Positions 8,440 to 17,239 of a stretch of 64,000 bases of DNA are shown here, one piece after another; positions within the stretch are counted from its first letter, which is position 1; each line of letters starts with the position of its first letter. The DNA is from Flavobacterium ardleyense. Its GTDB lineage: Bacteria > Bacteroidota > Bacteroidia > Flavobacteriales > Flavobacteriaceae. The notes beneath the pieces were generated by a model. It was given only the letters and a program-made list of their open reading frames with translations. It was not told where the DNA came from and ran no database searches. The DNA lies in contig NZ_CP137891.1 of NCBI RefSeq assembly GCF_033547075.1, positions 682,001-746,000 on the forward strand, given 5' to 3'. A program made the translations under genes and the position numbers.

Positions 8440-10626
8440 TTATTTAATTAATGTTATTAATCTGTTTTTTTTCTCACCATTCTTTATAGTAATAAATCTA
8501 GCATTATTTATATTCTGAACTTTATTAAGTATTGAATGACCAGTGCTATTTAAATCATCTGACCTATCATCCCATAGTTCTTTTGTAATCAAAATATTTT
8601 GATTTTGGGCATGATCTAACTGATAATTAAAAAACTCCTCTGTTAAAGCTAATGTCGTATGAGAAGTTGGTGCGTCGGCTATAAATGGATAATCCACATT
8701 TCCTTTTGCAATTTCGACTAAACCGAAAATCACAGAAAGTTGTCTAATCGCTTGCGACGCACCGCCTCCTTGATCGGAATTATTACCATATTTATCTACA
8801 ACTCTAATCTCGAATTCAGGCTTTTTTGCTGAATTTATGCTGAATTCAACTTTAATATTCTGATTATTTAAAACAGCATTACTATTTGTAAAAGCTTTCC
8901 ATTTTTTATTTGCAACATTTTCTAATTTTATACAAAAAGCTAAATATTCTTCATTTTTAAGTTTCAAAAGATAATTGCTTAACAACTCACTAAAACGTTG
9001 CAAATCTTCCGCTATTATAAATTCTTTACTTACTTTTTCTTTTTCATTATTTATCTTGACATTAGACAATTCAAGTTTTTTAGTATTTAATTCTGATATT
9101 TTACATTCTCTTTCCTCTTTTAATTTTTCTGCTTTAATTAAAGCGTCATTATAAGTAGATAATGTAATATTATCATCATCATTTTCTTCTAATGTTCCAT
9201 TAGATTCAACAAATCGTTCACGACATATCTCAATTTCTTTAATTTCCTTTCCTATGCTTATTATTTCATTTTTTTGCTGTGTTATAAAATCCAAATCTAT
9301 TGGGGAAAATTTATTCAGATAGCCTTGGGATTTTTTTACGAAGTCGTGAACATCTTCCAAAACTTTTAATTCAATATCATCATGATTTAGTTCCTTTTTA
9401 AAATATGGAATTAATTTTTCTTTAATATAAATCCTACCTTCATCATTTAGTTTTTGAGAACACACATAGCATTGACCCTCAACTACCATTTGATCTAAAA
9501 TTAGTGGACTTGGTTGATCTCGTTCCAAGGCAGATAACATTTGCTGTTCCTTTCCGGTTAATCGATCATCCAATTCTGCTCTTCGATTTGCCACATATTC
9601 TCTAACTTCTATTGACGTTTGATCTAAAATTTCTTTCTCTAATGTATTTCCTGTTAATTTAGAAATCCAAAAATTACCGTTAATACAACTTTCAACAAAT
9701 GATTTGTATAGAGCCTTAAGATTACCTTCTTTGTAATAAATATCCTTATTAAATTTATCTATTTCTTCTTTTAATTTCTTTCTTTCTTTAGCCTCATTTG
9801 CTTGAGAAGAAAATATATGAATTGTTTTTTCATTTTCTATTATAAATTCCTCTATTTCAATTAACTCTATTTCTTCAAGTATCTCAATTTCTTTCTCTAA
9901 ACTTTGTTTCTTTTTAATATTGTTTTTTGCAACGACATTGTCTCTATTGTCTTTAGTTTCGATATCGTTTTTTAATTTTTTTATTGATTTAGATAATAGA
10001 TCTGAAGTATTGTACTTCTTATCTAAAATGTCTAATTCTACTAAATTATTAATTGTATCTACTAACTTATTACCCTTTAAAGGGGTTAAATTTTCAACGT
10101 TTTCTCCTTGAACTAAAAAATAATCTTTCAAATTATTTCTCATCAATTCTTTAACACAATCGCTGAAATTTTCCATTGCTGTCTTTAAATTACCTCTTTC
10201 TAATCTTTCAACTTTAAATTTAGTTTCAGCAACTTTAATAGTATTAACTTCCTTTCCACACAAAATTTCTTTAGTCAAAATTCTAACTTTCGAATCACCT
10301 CTTAAATTTTTTATTTCATATGTTAGTTTTACACCTAAAGTAGTTTTTTCATCGTTCTTTAATGAAGTTTGAATAAAATGGTTTAGCACCTCACAAATAT
10401 TATTCATATTAATAGAAATAATTTCGTGCTTATTAGATTCAGTATTCTTTAAAATAACTTTGTCTTCAAAAATCCAACGAAAAGCATTATGTAATTTGGA
10501 TTTTCCAATGTCATTTGTTGCAACAACTATATTTACACCATCTGAAAATTCAAATGTGTTATCTTCGTACTCTCCCTTGTATCCAAACCAATTTTTTAAT
10601 TGAATTTGTTTAATTACTACTCCCAT
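8440..10626 (-). CDS. SMC/DndD-like ATPase with a CxxC hook
   Basis: This 728-aa protein has the layout of an SMC/Rad50/DndD ATPase. The N-terminal nucleotide-binding half carries ATNDIGKS at residues 36-43. Long charged coiled-coil arms flank a CYVC zinc-hook-like motif near residue 385. The C-terminal half has GGGASQAIRQLS (signature-like, near 620) and YPFIADAPTSH (Walker B-like, near 645). The usual first glycine of Walker A is alanine here. DndD, the ATPase of dnd systems, shares this architecture, and related ATPases in restriction modules couple ATP to DNA scanning. It follows the 68-aa gene by one base. Effector-complex membership is inferred from the operon. Confidence 0.78.
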   Translation of the reverse strand: MGVVIKQIQLKNWFGYKGEYEDNTFEFSDGVNIVVATNDIGKSKLHNAFRWIFEDKVILKNTESNKHEIISINMNNICEVLNHFIQTSLKNDEKTTLGVKLTYEIKNLRGDSKVRILTKEILCGKEVNTIKVAETKFKVERLERGNLKTAMENFSDCVKELMRNNLKDYFLVQGENVENLTPLKGNKLVDTINNLVELDILDKKYNTSDLLSKSIKKLKNDIETKDNRDNVVAKNNIKKKQSLEKEIEILEEIELIEIEEFIIENEKTIHIFSSQANEAKERKKLKEEIDKFNKDIYYKEGNLKALYKSFVESCINGNFWISKLTGNTLEKEILDQTSIEVREYVANRRAELDDRLTGKEQQMLSALERDQPSPLILDQMVVEGQCYVCSQKLNDEGRIYIKEKLIPYFKKELNHDDIELKVLEDVHDFVKKSQGYLNKFSPIDLDFITQQKNEIISIGKEIKEIEICRERFVESNGTLEENDDDNITLSTYNDALIKAEKLKEERECKISELNTKKLELSNVKINNEKEKVSKEFIIAEDLQRFSELLSNYLLKLKNEEYLAFCIKLENVANKKWKAFTNSNAVLNNQNIKVEFSINSAKKPEFEIRVVDKYGNNSDQGGGASQAIRQLSVIFGLVEIAKGNVDYPFIADAPTSHTTLALTEEFFNYQLDHAQNQNILITKELWDDRSDDLNSTGHSILNKVQNINNARFITIKNGEKKNRLITLIK

Positions 10627-10627
10627 A

Positions 10628-10834
10628 TTAACTAATTAAATTTGCTACAATTTGCCTTCTAACATTATCATTTGCGATCTCATCAGCTAAAACTGCGTTT
10701 AAGTACTTTAAATAAATGTTGTTTTTATTTCTAATAGTATTTACATTTTCACTATCTGCATTCGTTATTTCTGTCCAATGTTTTTTTAGTTCAGTATCAG
10801 AGAGTATTTTTCTAAGTATTTGATCTGTATTCAT
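10628..10834 (-). CDS. Small protein between helicase and ATPase genes
   Basis: This is a 68-aa acidic, helical protein from the ATG at 10834; a GTG at 10843 would add three residues. It is packed between the helicase stop (10845) and the SMC-like ATPase (10626), with gaps of 1-10 bases. There is no recognisable motif. The size and spacing suggest a small partner subunit of the helicase or ATPase, which is inference only. Confidence 0.6.
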   Translation of the reverse strand: MNTDQILRKILSDTELKKHWTEITNADSENVNTIRNKNNIYLKYLNAVLADEIANDNVRRQIVANLIS

Positions 10835-10844
10835 AATTATCACT

Positions 10845-12311
10845 TTAGTTTATAATTTCATTTTTTACCATTGTATTAATATAACCTTCCGTTAATCCAT
10901 ATTTCTCTAATTCGTTTTTTATTTTTTTGTATGTATTAAATTTATCGGATGAGAGGTCATAAAATTCATACAACCTTTTAAATTCACTAATAATTAAGCG
11001 TTCTGCTGTTGAACGATCATTAAAAAACTGAGCGATTGAAGGTAGTACGACAATGTCGTAAATGTGTGCATACTCCTTTATAAAAGTATCAGTCTCATAA
11101 TTTCTCAAAACCCTACCGCGTCTTTGTACAAACTCTCTATAATTTTGACCCGATGCTACAAAAATCGCATTCATGGTTTTAGGTATATTAACTCCTTCAT
11201 CCAAACATTTTATTGCTAAAAGCATATGAACCTTTTCACTTTCGAAGTCATTTAAAAGTAATTCTCTCCCTTGAGTAATTCCCAAGAAAGTAGCAGTATT
11301 AATTTTCGGAAATTTCTCTTTAATTTCATCTTGCAATAAGAAAATATAACGATCTTCTAAATTATGATCAATACCTTTTGGACAGTAGATTAGTGTATTT
11401 GTAAAATTATTATTTTCAACTAACATTTTAATTACCTCAAGTACAGCATTATTCTTATTTCCTGCTTGGTCTTTCAGAAGTTGACGTTTTAAAGCTGCCT
11501 TTGTATTAATGGTTTCGCCTTCATTTTTATGATGAAGTTGTTGAGTTAATTTAAGATACTCATCCCATTCTGAATTTGTAAAAGTTACAAAAAATGGTTC
11601 ATAATGATATTTACATAAAAAGCCATTTTTTATTGCTTCTTCCATACTGTAAGAGTATGTGTAAGGTGGTTGAGTTTTAAAAAAAGATTCGATAAAAATA
11701 TTTTCATTATTTTCATCCCATAATCTAAGTGGTGTTGCTGATAGGCCTATAGTTTTATTAATCTTGATATCTTCTAATATTTTCATAAAACCATCTGCAC
11801 CCATGTTGTGAGCTTCGTCAAAAACAACAGTAAAGTCCTTCATTTTATCTCTGAAAATTTTTAAAAATTTGTCGGAAACAAAACTGTCATATGTTATTAC
11901 AATGTTTAACTCCTTAAGATTAGAATCGTGCATTAAAAGCTTAATGTAGTTGATGTCAGAATTCAATTTTGAGTTATTTGAAGCCCATTTTATGATTGTA
12001 CTAAAATTACTTAGTTTTAATTCATCAGACCACTGATTAATTAATTCCTTGCCAGGAACTACAATAATATTTTTTTGGAGATTCGATTTTTTAAATTCTT
12101 CAATTAAACAATAACACGAAGTCAATGTTTTTCCTGTCCCAGTTGCCATAGCAAATAGTCCTTTATAATCATTATCAACCCAATTATTATATGCTTCAAT
12201 TTGATAAGGCCTAGGTCCTTCCACATATGGAAATTTTGGAGCTTTTCGATCAGTTTCAATTTTAGCAAAAATATTAGATATTGTTTTACGCATTTTTGAA
12301 TTTGAAGACAT
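10845..12311 (-). CDS. SF2 DEAD/DEAH-box helicase (C-terminal part of a PLD-helicase protein)
   Basis: The 488 residues from the ATG at 12311 hold a full SF2 helicase core. RPYQIEAYNNW lies just before ATGTGKT (about residue 60), followed by VVPGKELINQW, DEAH (about 168), SATPLRLW and a C-terminal QRRGRVLR arginine-finger motif. It resembles the helicases of type I/III-like restriction modules. In the same frame, 52 sense codons run upstream to the stop of the PLD-domain gene, with no ATG among them. The downstream part must therefore start at TTG 12314 or ATG 12311 if it is translated separately. All helicase motifs would survive that start, so the product may still work. Confidence 0.75.
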   Translation of the reverse strand: MSSNSKMRKTISNIFAKIETDRKAPKFPYVEGPRPYQIEAYNNWVDNDYKGLFAMATGTGKTLTSCYCLIEEFKKSNLQKNIIVVPGKELINQWSDELKLSNFSTIIKWASNNSKLNSDINYIKLLMHDSNLKELNIVITYDSFVSDKFLKIFRDKMKDFTVVFDEAHNMGADGFMKILEDIKINKTIGLSATPLRLWDENNENIFIESFFKTQPPYTYSYSMEEAIKNGFLCKYHYEPFFVTFTNSEWDEYLKLTQQLHHKNEGETINTKAALKRQLLKDQAGNKNNAVLEVIKMLVENNNFTNTLIYCPKGIDHNLEDRYIFLLQDEIKEKFPKINTATFLGITQGRELLLNDFESEKVHMLLAIKCLDEGVNIPKTMNAIFVASGQNYREFVQRRGRVLRNYETDTFIKEYAHIYDIVVLPSIAQFFNDRSTAERLIISEFKRLYEFYDLSSDKFNTYKKIKNELEKYGLTEGYINTMVKNEIIN

Positions 12312-12473
12312 CAATTTTTGTTTCTTTCTAAGAAGTGTTTCTTCTTGAACGAGTAACTCATTTATATCCTTCTTTCCAAATCTGTCTTTTAATACTACTT
12401 CAATATCTTTTGTTTGTAAATACTCTACATCATCATCTTTTTCACTAAAATAGTCATCAATTATTTTAAGTTA
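12312..12473 (-). other. In-frame TAA and orphaned 52-codon linker in a PLD-helicase frame
   Basis: The TAA at 12471-12473 ends the PLD-domain frame after NKLIKK. The next 52 codons are open, in the same frame, and read like protein (LKIIDDYFSEKDDDVEYL...), running straight into the helicase start. One substitution such as CAA to TAA would explain it. Removing the stop gives a continuous protein of about 733 aa, the usual PLD-SF2 helicase fusion. Confidence 0.75.
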
Positions 12474-13046
12474 TTTTTTAATCAACTTATTAGACCTTCC
12501 ATCTTCCCAGCTTAGAAATGCTTCAAGCTGCTCTAAATTTTCAGATAAACCATATAGCGTAAAGTTACAAGACGCCTTATAGCCAACATTATCTTCGCCA
12601 TCACTAAAAACTCCAGATTTGTAGTGAGCAATTCCTTTTCCATTTTTTGGCTTGATAACTTTAATTTCTATTCTTTTTTGCGATATCAAATAAGTTAAAC
12701 ATTCAAAAAAGTGTGTATCATATTCATCTAAATAGCGATGTAAAATACTTGAATCTGTCAAATCAAATACCTTCAATTCGTTAATATCACTTTCTTCTAC
12801 TTTATGGATTGCTTCTTTGTCTTTTGAGGAAAGCAAATGATTGATTACCATTCTCATTTTTCCACCTTTGCTTATGAAAGTAGCAAAACCAGCTGATAGC
12901 AAGTTGATCGCAGATGAACTGAAATAACCTAACAATAAATGAAATTCAGTACTATTAGTCAATCCATCTAAATAGAATTGTAATGGTTCATCTTCACTCC
13001 CTGTTTTATAATCTCTGTCTTCTGACCAATTAACATCTTTCAACAT
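12471..13046 (-). CDS. Phospholipase D-like nuclease domain protein (N-terminal part)
   Basis: This 191-aa protein shows one PLD-type catalytic motif: HYK at residues 141-143, Asp149, and ASCNFTLYGL with Ser159 and Asn161. Motifs of this HxK...D...S-x-N type make the catalytic half-site of PLD-superfamily nucleases such as BfiI, which act as dimers. In many bacteria this domain is fused to an SF2 helicase. Here a TAA ends it just before the linker. It lies 16 bases behind the cysteine desulfurase gene in the same operon. It is likely the DNA-cutting element of the effector, and whether it works without the fused helicase is unknown. Confidence 0.72.
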   Translation of the reverse strand: MLKDVNWSEDRDYKTGSEDEPLQFYLDGLTNSTEFHLLLGYFSSSAINLLSAGFATFISKGGKMRMVINHLLSSKDKEAIHKVEESDINELKVFDLTDSSILHRYLDEYDTHFFECLTYLISQKRIEIKVIKPKNGKGIAHYKSGVFSDGEDNVGYKASCNFTLYGLSENLEQLEAFLSWEDGRSNKLIKK

Positions 13047-13062
13047 ATACTTAAAAATTATA

Positions 13063-14172
13063 TTACTCTTTTAATATTTTAACAACCTGGTCGATTTGTT
13101 CAATTTTAGAATTGTAATCAAAGGAAATTCTAACTGAGCTTTCACATTCTTTATCAGTAAAGCCCATCGCTTTCAAAACATGTGAAACTTGCACTAAATT
13201 TGAATTGCACGCGGAGCCATTGCTTACAGCGAATTCATTATTTCTTGCTATAAATAAATTTGAATCTAAACCAGGAACAATGACATTTAGAATATTCGAT
13301 ACTCGTGAATCTTTATTTCCGACTATTTGAACACCTTCAATATCCATTAATTTTTGCAGAATATATTCATTGATGTTGCGCAACTCTTCAGAATTATTAG
13401 AATTTTCAGCTTCTGCTATTTCGCATGCTTTACCTATACCAACTATTGCTGGAGAGTTGTAAGTACCAGCGCGAAGCCCACCTTCTTGTCCTCCTCCATG
13501 AATGAGCGGAGTAAGTTGAATTCCTCTCTTTTTATAAAGGACTCCTACTCCTTTTGGGCCGCTAATTTTGTGGCCGCTAAAACATAGCATATCTATATTA
13601 TCACGATCGACATCGACAGAAATTTTCCCAACAGCTTGAGTGGCATCACAGAAAAATGCAATATTATTCTGCCGAGCTATTTCCCCAATTTTCGAAATTT
13701 CTTGGATAACTCCTGTTTCGTTATTAACGTACATTACTGAAATCAATAGCGTTTCTGGCCTAATAGAATCTTTTAATTCCTGCAGTGAAATTGTACCATC
13801 TTTTGAAGCATTTAAATAAGTTACTTCAAAACCTCGCTCTTCTAAATATGAGCAAGTTTCTAAAGCAGCTTTATGTTCGGTTTTGACTGTGATAATATGA
13901 TTTCCTTTGTCGTAGTTTGCGTCTACAAACCCTTTTAAGGCAAGATTTACAGATTCTGTAGCTCCCGAAGTAAATATAATTTCTGAGGATTCCGCGCCAA
14001 TTATGGAGGCGACTTGCATCCGCGCTTTATCTACCGCTTCTTTTACTATTTCGCCAAATTTATGAGAGCTACTAGCATTCCCATATAATTCTGTAAAATA
14101 CGGCAACATTGTATCAAGTACACGTTGTGAAGTTTTTGTTGTACTTGCAGAGTCTAGATAACTGATATGCAT
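13063..14172 (-). CDS. Cysteine desulfurase (IscS/NifS family; DndA/SspA role)
   Basis: This 369-aa PLP enzyme takes sulfur from cysteine as a persulfide. Visible residues are His100 in TEHKA, DATQ at 176-179, the PLP lysine Lys202 in SGHK, and the persulfide cysteine Cys322 in SNGSAC. DndA and SspA supply sulfur to the DndC/SspD step. Here the gene heads the - strand operon with the PLD, helicase and ATPase genes rather than sitting beside sspBCD, which ties that operon to the phosphorothioation genes. Housekeeping IscS is an alternative, but no iscU, hscA or fdx neighbour is present, and Bacteroidota normally use the SUF system. Confidence 0.88.
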   Translation of the reverse strand: MHISYLDSASTTKTSQRVLDTMLPYFTELYGNASSSHKFGEIVKEAVDKARMQVASIIGAESSEIIFTSGATESVNLALKGFVDANYDKGNHIITVKTEHKAALETCSYLEERGFEVTYLNASKDGTISLQELKDSIRPETLLISVMYVNNETGVIQEISKIGEIARQNNIAFFCDATQAVGKISVDVDRDNIDMLCFSGHKISGPKGVGVLYKKRGIQLTPLIHGGGQEGGLRAGTYNSPAIVGIGKACEIAEAENSNNSEELRNINEYILQKLMDIEGVQIVGNKDSRVSNILNVIVPGLDSNLFIARNNEFAVSNGSACNSNLVQVSHVLKAMGFTDKECESSVRISFDYNSKIEQIDQVVKILKE

Positions 14173-14369
14173 TGAAAAAGTTTATTTACAATACTAGTTA
14201 AAAAAAACTAAAATAAAAAGGAACATTTAACAAAAAATGTAAAAATATTTAAGATTTTTCTTAAGGTCAGTATTGCTTATAATTTAATGACTTAGATAGT
14301 CCAATTATTCTTTAAATCCTTACATCGGTTAATTTTCATTGAAATTATTCCCTTATATAACCTCTCCCC

Positions 14370-14526
14370 CAGCCCCGATGGGAATGGAAAGCAATGCCGC
14401 AAAACCAGGTAGTTTTTTGCCAAAAAAAGAGCGACTAACGGAAGCTCCTTTTTCTTTGTGCAAAATCACCTTGTTTGTGGGATTCTTGGAAAGTACAGCG
14501 GGAATAGCTGCCACATAATAATCATA
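14370..14526 (+). repeat. Dispersed intergenic repeat, copy 1
   Basis: This block begins with AGCCCCGATGGGAATGGAAA and runs to CATAATAATCAT. The same sequence, about 85% alike by eye, occurs in reverse orientation at 32777-32934. Shared stretches include AGCAATGCCGCAAAAC and TTGTGGGATTCTTGGAAAGT. It has no transposase and no conserved reading frame, so it is a non-coding dispersed element. Confidence 0.8.
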
Positions 14527-14602
14527 AAAAATATCCTTTAACGTCATGAATTGATTTCGATTATTTCGATTATTCCATTATTTCGATTGCTCGTAAAACC
14601 AA

Positions 14603-14630
14603 AAAAGCCGACTCGTAAAAGTCGGCTTTT
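14603..14630 (-). terminator. Rho-independent terminator of the atp operon
   Basis: AAAAGCCGACT and AGTCGGCTTTT form a perfect 11-bp stem with a six-base loop. On the - strand it ends in a T run, 22 bases after the atpG stop. It would also stop transcription from the other side. Confidence 0.85.
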
Positions 14631-14651
14631 GAATATATGATAAATGAAGTT

Positions 14652-15515
14652 TTAGTTCTTCAATGCTTCTGCTCCACCTACGATTTCTAGGATCTCGTTG
14701 GTAATTGCGGCTTGACGTGCTTTGTTGTACGTAAGCTTAAGCTGATCTCTTAACTCGGTTGCATTGTCGGTTGCTTTGTGCATCGCTGTCATACGCGCTC
14801 CGTGCTCTGCAGCAAATGAGTCGCGAAGGGCTTTGTACAATTGCATCTTTAACATCTTTGGAATTAGTGTTAAAACGATTTCTTCTTTTGATGGTTCAAA
14901 AATATAATCAACACTCGGCACCACTACATCTGAAGCAATTGGCTGCAACGGTAAAAACTGCTCTACTTGGATTATTTGTGTCGCGGCATTCTTAAATTGA
15001 TTGTAAACCAATTCGATCTTGTCGTAACGACCTTCTTTGAAAATCAACATCAGCTCGTCGGCAATTACAGCTACATTTTCAAAATTTAAGGCATCAAAAA
15101 CGGCATTGTGATTGGTAATTACCAAATTGTTTTTGCTGATTACATCATGTCCTTTTTTACCAATAGTAATAAAATCCACTTTCTTGCCCGCATACTTTGT
15201 ATCAAGCATTCTTCGAGTTTCTTTTACCACATTCGAATTAAAGGCACCACTTAAACCTCTATTTGAAGTAATGGCTACAACAAGAACATTTTGCACTTCA
15301 CGCTGCGTTGTAAAGTCTCCGCCTGCTCCTTCTTCAAGAGTAGCACTTAAACTTTGCAATAATTCTGTCAGTTTTTGGGCATAAGGACGCATTGCAGTAA
15401 TTGCATCTTGCGCTCTTTTTAATTTCGCTGCAGACACCATTTTCATCGCAGAGGTAATCTGCATCGTTGACGAAACGGAAGTAATTCTGTTACGGATTTC
15501 CTTTAAATTGGCCAT
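14652..15515 (-). CDS. atpG: F1Fo ATP synthase gamma subunit
   Basis: The gamma subunit is the rotor shaft of F1 that turns inside the alpha3-beta3 head. The start is the ATG at 15515, giving MANLKEIRNRI and 287 aa. A longer frame to 15575 would add 20 residues lying in an intergenic hairpin. The N-terminal helix (TSAMKMVSAAKLKRAQ) and the C-terminal helix (LTYNKARQAAITNEILEIVGGAEAL) are both typical. It is the last gene of the atp operon, separated from atpA by 92 bases that contain an inverted repeat, and is followed by a strong terminator. It acts at the cytoplasmic face of the membrane. Confidence 0.96.
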   Translation of the reverse strand: MANLKEIRNRITSVSSTMQITSAMKMVSAAKLKRAQDAITAMRPYAQKLTELLQSLSATLEEGAGGDFTTQREVQNVLVVAITSNRGLSGAFNSNVVKETRRMLDTKYAGKKVDFITIGKKGHDVISKNNLVITNHNAVFDALNFENVAVIADELMLIFKEGRYDKIELVYNQFKNAATQIIQVEQFLPLQPIASDVVVPSVDYIFEPSKEEIVLTLIPKMLKMQLYKALRDSFAAEHGARMTAMHKATDNATELRDQLKLTYNKARQAAITNEILEIVGGAEALKN

Positions 15516-15544
15516 TTTATTTGAATTGTATATAGTAAAAATTT

Positions 15545-15595
15545 GTATAATGTATACTGTATTTGACTCAATCAAAACACAGTATACAATTATAC
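15545..15595 (-). repeat. Inverted repeat between atpA and atpG
   Basis: GTATAATGTATACTGT (15545-15560) pairs with ACAGTATACAATTATAC (15579-15595), with one bulged base and an 18-base loop. It fills much of the gap between atpA and atpG. It could set relative expression or mRNA stability, or be a small palindromic repeat. Confidence 0.6.
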
Positions 15596-15607
15596 AATAT
15601 ACTTTTT

Positions 15608-17185
15608 TTAGTTATATTTTGCAGAAAGCTCTTTTGCTACCTTCTCGATTACGTCTGTAATTTCGTCTGTAAGCTTACCAGCTTTTAGTGCATCAAGAGT
15701 TGGTCTGTGCTTCGCATTTAAAAATTCTAAGAAGTCTTTTTCAAATTCTTTTACTTTTGCAACTGGCACATTTCTAAGTAGGTTTTTTGAACCTGCGTAG
15801 ATAATAGCTACTTGATCTTCTACTGTATAAGGATCGTTTAATCCTTGTTTTAGGATCTCAACGTTTCTTCTACCTTTTTCGATAACGTTTAATGTTACTG
15901 CATCAAGGTCAGAACCAAACTTTGCAAACGCTTCCAATTCACGGAATTGCGCTTGGTCAAGTTTTAATGTTCCTGATACTTTTTTCATTGATTTAATCTG
16001 TGCGTTACCACCAACACGAGATACCGAAATACCTACGTTGATCGCTGGACGTACACCAGAGTTAAACAAGTCACCGTCAAGGAATATCTGACCATCTGTA
16101 ATCGAAATTACGTTGGTTGGAATATACGCCGAAACGTCACCTGCTTGTGTTTCAATAATTGGCAAAGCTGTAAGTGAACCACCACCTTTTACAATTCCTT
16201 TGATAGAATCTGGAAGGTCATTCATTGTTCTTGCAATTTCGTCATTGTTAATTACCTTACAAGCACGCTCTAATAAACGAGAGTGTAGGTAGAAAACGTC
16301 TCCAGGATATGCCTCACGTCCCGGTGGTCTTCTTAACAAAAGAGAAACTTCACGGTAAGCAACTGCTTGCTTAGATAAATCGTCATAAACAATAAGAGCT
16401 GGACGACCAGAATCTCTAAAGTATTCTCCGATAGAAGCACCTGCCATTGGAGCATAAACTTGCATTGCTGCTGGATCTGAAGCGTTTGCTGCCACAATTA
16501 CTGTGTACTGCATTGCACCTTTTTCTTCTAGCATTTTTGCGATTCCTGCTACAGTTGAAGCTTTTTGCCCAATTGCAACATATATACAGAATACAGGTTT
16601 TCCTGCATCAAAAAATTCTTTTTGGTTAAGAATCGTGTCAATACAAACTGTTGATTTTCCAGTCTGACGGTCACCAATTACTAGCTCACGTTGTCCACGA
16701 CCTACAGGAATCATTGCATCTACTGCCTTAATACCTGTTTGCAAAGGTTCAGTTACCGGCTGACGGTAAATAACTCCTGGTGCTTTTCTTTCAAGAGGCA
16801 TTTCGAATAATTCTCCACCAATTGGTCCTTTTCCATCTATAGGAAAACCAAGTGTGTTTACTACACGTCCTACCATTTGCTCACCTACTTTAAGTGAAGC
16901 GATGCGTTGTGTTCTTTTGGCAGTTGAACCTTCTTTGATACCAGTTGATGGTCCTAAAAGTACAACACCTACGTTATCCTCTTCAAGATTCAATACGATA
17001 CCTTCCATACCGTTATCAAATTCTACCAATTCTCCATATTGTACATTAGACAAACCGTAAACACGTGCGATACCATCACCTACTTGTAGTACAGATCCCA
17101 CTTCTTCCAGCGTAGCTCCCGATTCAAAACCAGACAACTGTTTCTTTAATATTGCTGATATCTCAGCAGGCTTAATTTCCGCCAT
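15608..17185 (-). CDS. atpA: F1Fo ATP synthase alpha subunit
   Basis: This 525-aa non-catalytic nucleotide-binding subunit of the F1 head has a P-loop GDRQTGKST at residues 171-179, the [12 protein letters not shown] context before it, and the family segment SISDGQIFLD-type ([16 protein letters not shown]) further on. Length and order match alpha, not beta. It lies between atpH (55 bases upstream) and atpG. The beta and epsilon genes are not in this operon; in Bacteroidota they are commonly encoded separately. Confidence 0.98.
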   Translation of the reverse strand: MAEIKPAEISAILKKQLSGFESGATLEEVGSVLQVGDGIARVYGLSNVQYGELVEFDNGMEGIVLNLEEDNVGVVLLGPSTGIKEGSTAKRTQRIASLKVGEQMVGRVVNTLGFPIDGKGPIGGELFEMPLERKAPGVIYRQPVTEPLQTGIKAVDAMIPVGRGQRELVIGDRQTGKSTVCIDTILNQKEFFDAGKPVFCIYVAIGQKASTVAGIAKMLEEKGAMQYTVIVAANASDPAAMQVYAPMAGASIGEYFRDSGRPALIVYDDLSKQAVAYREVSLLLRRPPGREAYPGDVFYLHSRLLERACKVINNDEIARTMNDLPDSIKGIVKGGGSLTALPIIETQAGDVSAYIPTNVISITDGQIFLDGDLFNSGVRPAINVGISVSRVGGNAQIKSMKKVSGTLKLDQAQFRELEAFAKFGSDLDAVTLNVIEKGRRNVEILKQGLNDPYTVEDQVAIIYAGSKNLLRNVPVAKVKEFEKDFLEFLNAKHRPTLDALKAGKLTDEITDVIEKVAKELSAKYN

Positions 17186-17239
17186 AATTGTTTCTAATTA
17201 ACTTAATTATAATTTAATTCTTTTTGTAACTTTTTGCGA

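Larger units (their letters stand above)
14173..14651. other. Gap at the right edge of the defence island
   Basis: This 479-base stretch holds the upstream region of the cysteine desulfurase operon (14173 to about 14350), one copy of a dispersed repeat, short imperfect repeats of TTTCGATTA at 14554-14588, and the atp operon terminator. A 64-codon frame across the repeat is not a gene, because it follows the repeat and not a protein family. No convincing promoter is seen for the desulfurase; TAGTATTG near 14190 is one base off TAnnTTTG. Confidence 0.5.

Noticed and set aside
14353..14547. 64-aa - strand frame
   Set aside because: It follows the dispersed repeat, and the other repeat copy does not conserve the frame.
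14557..14590. Short TTTCGATTA repeats as a CRISPR or origin iteron array
   Set aside because: The units are short, imperfect and without regular spacers, initiator or cas genes nearby.
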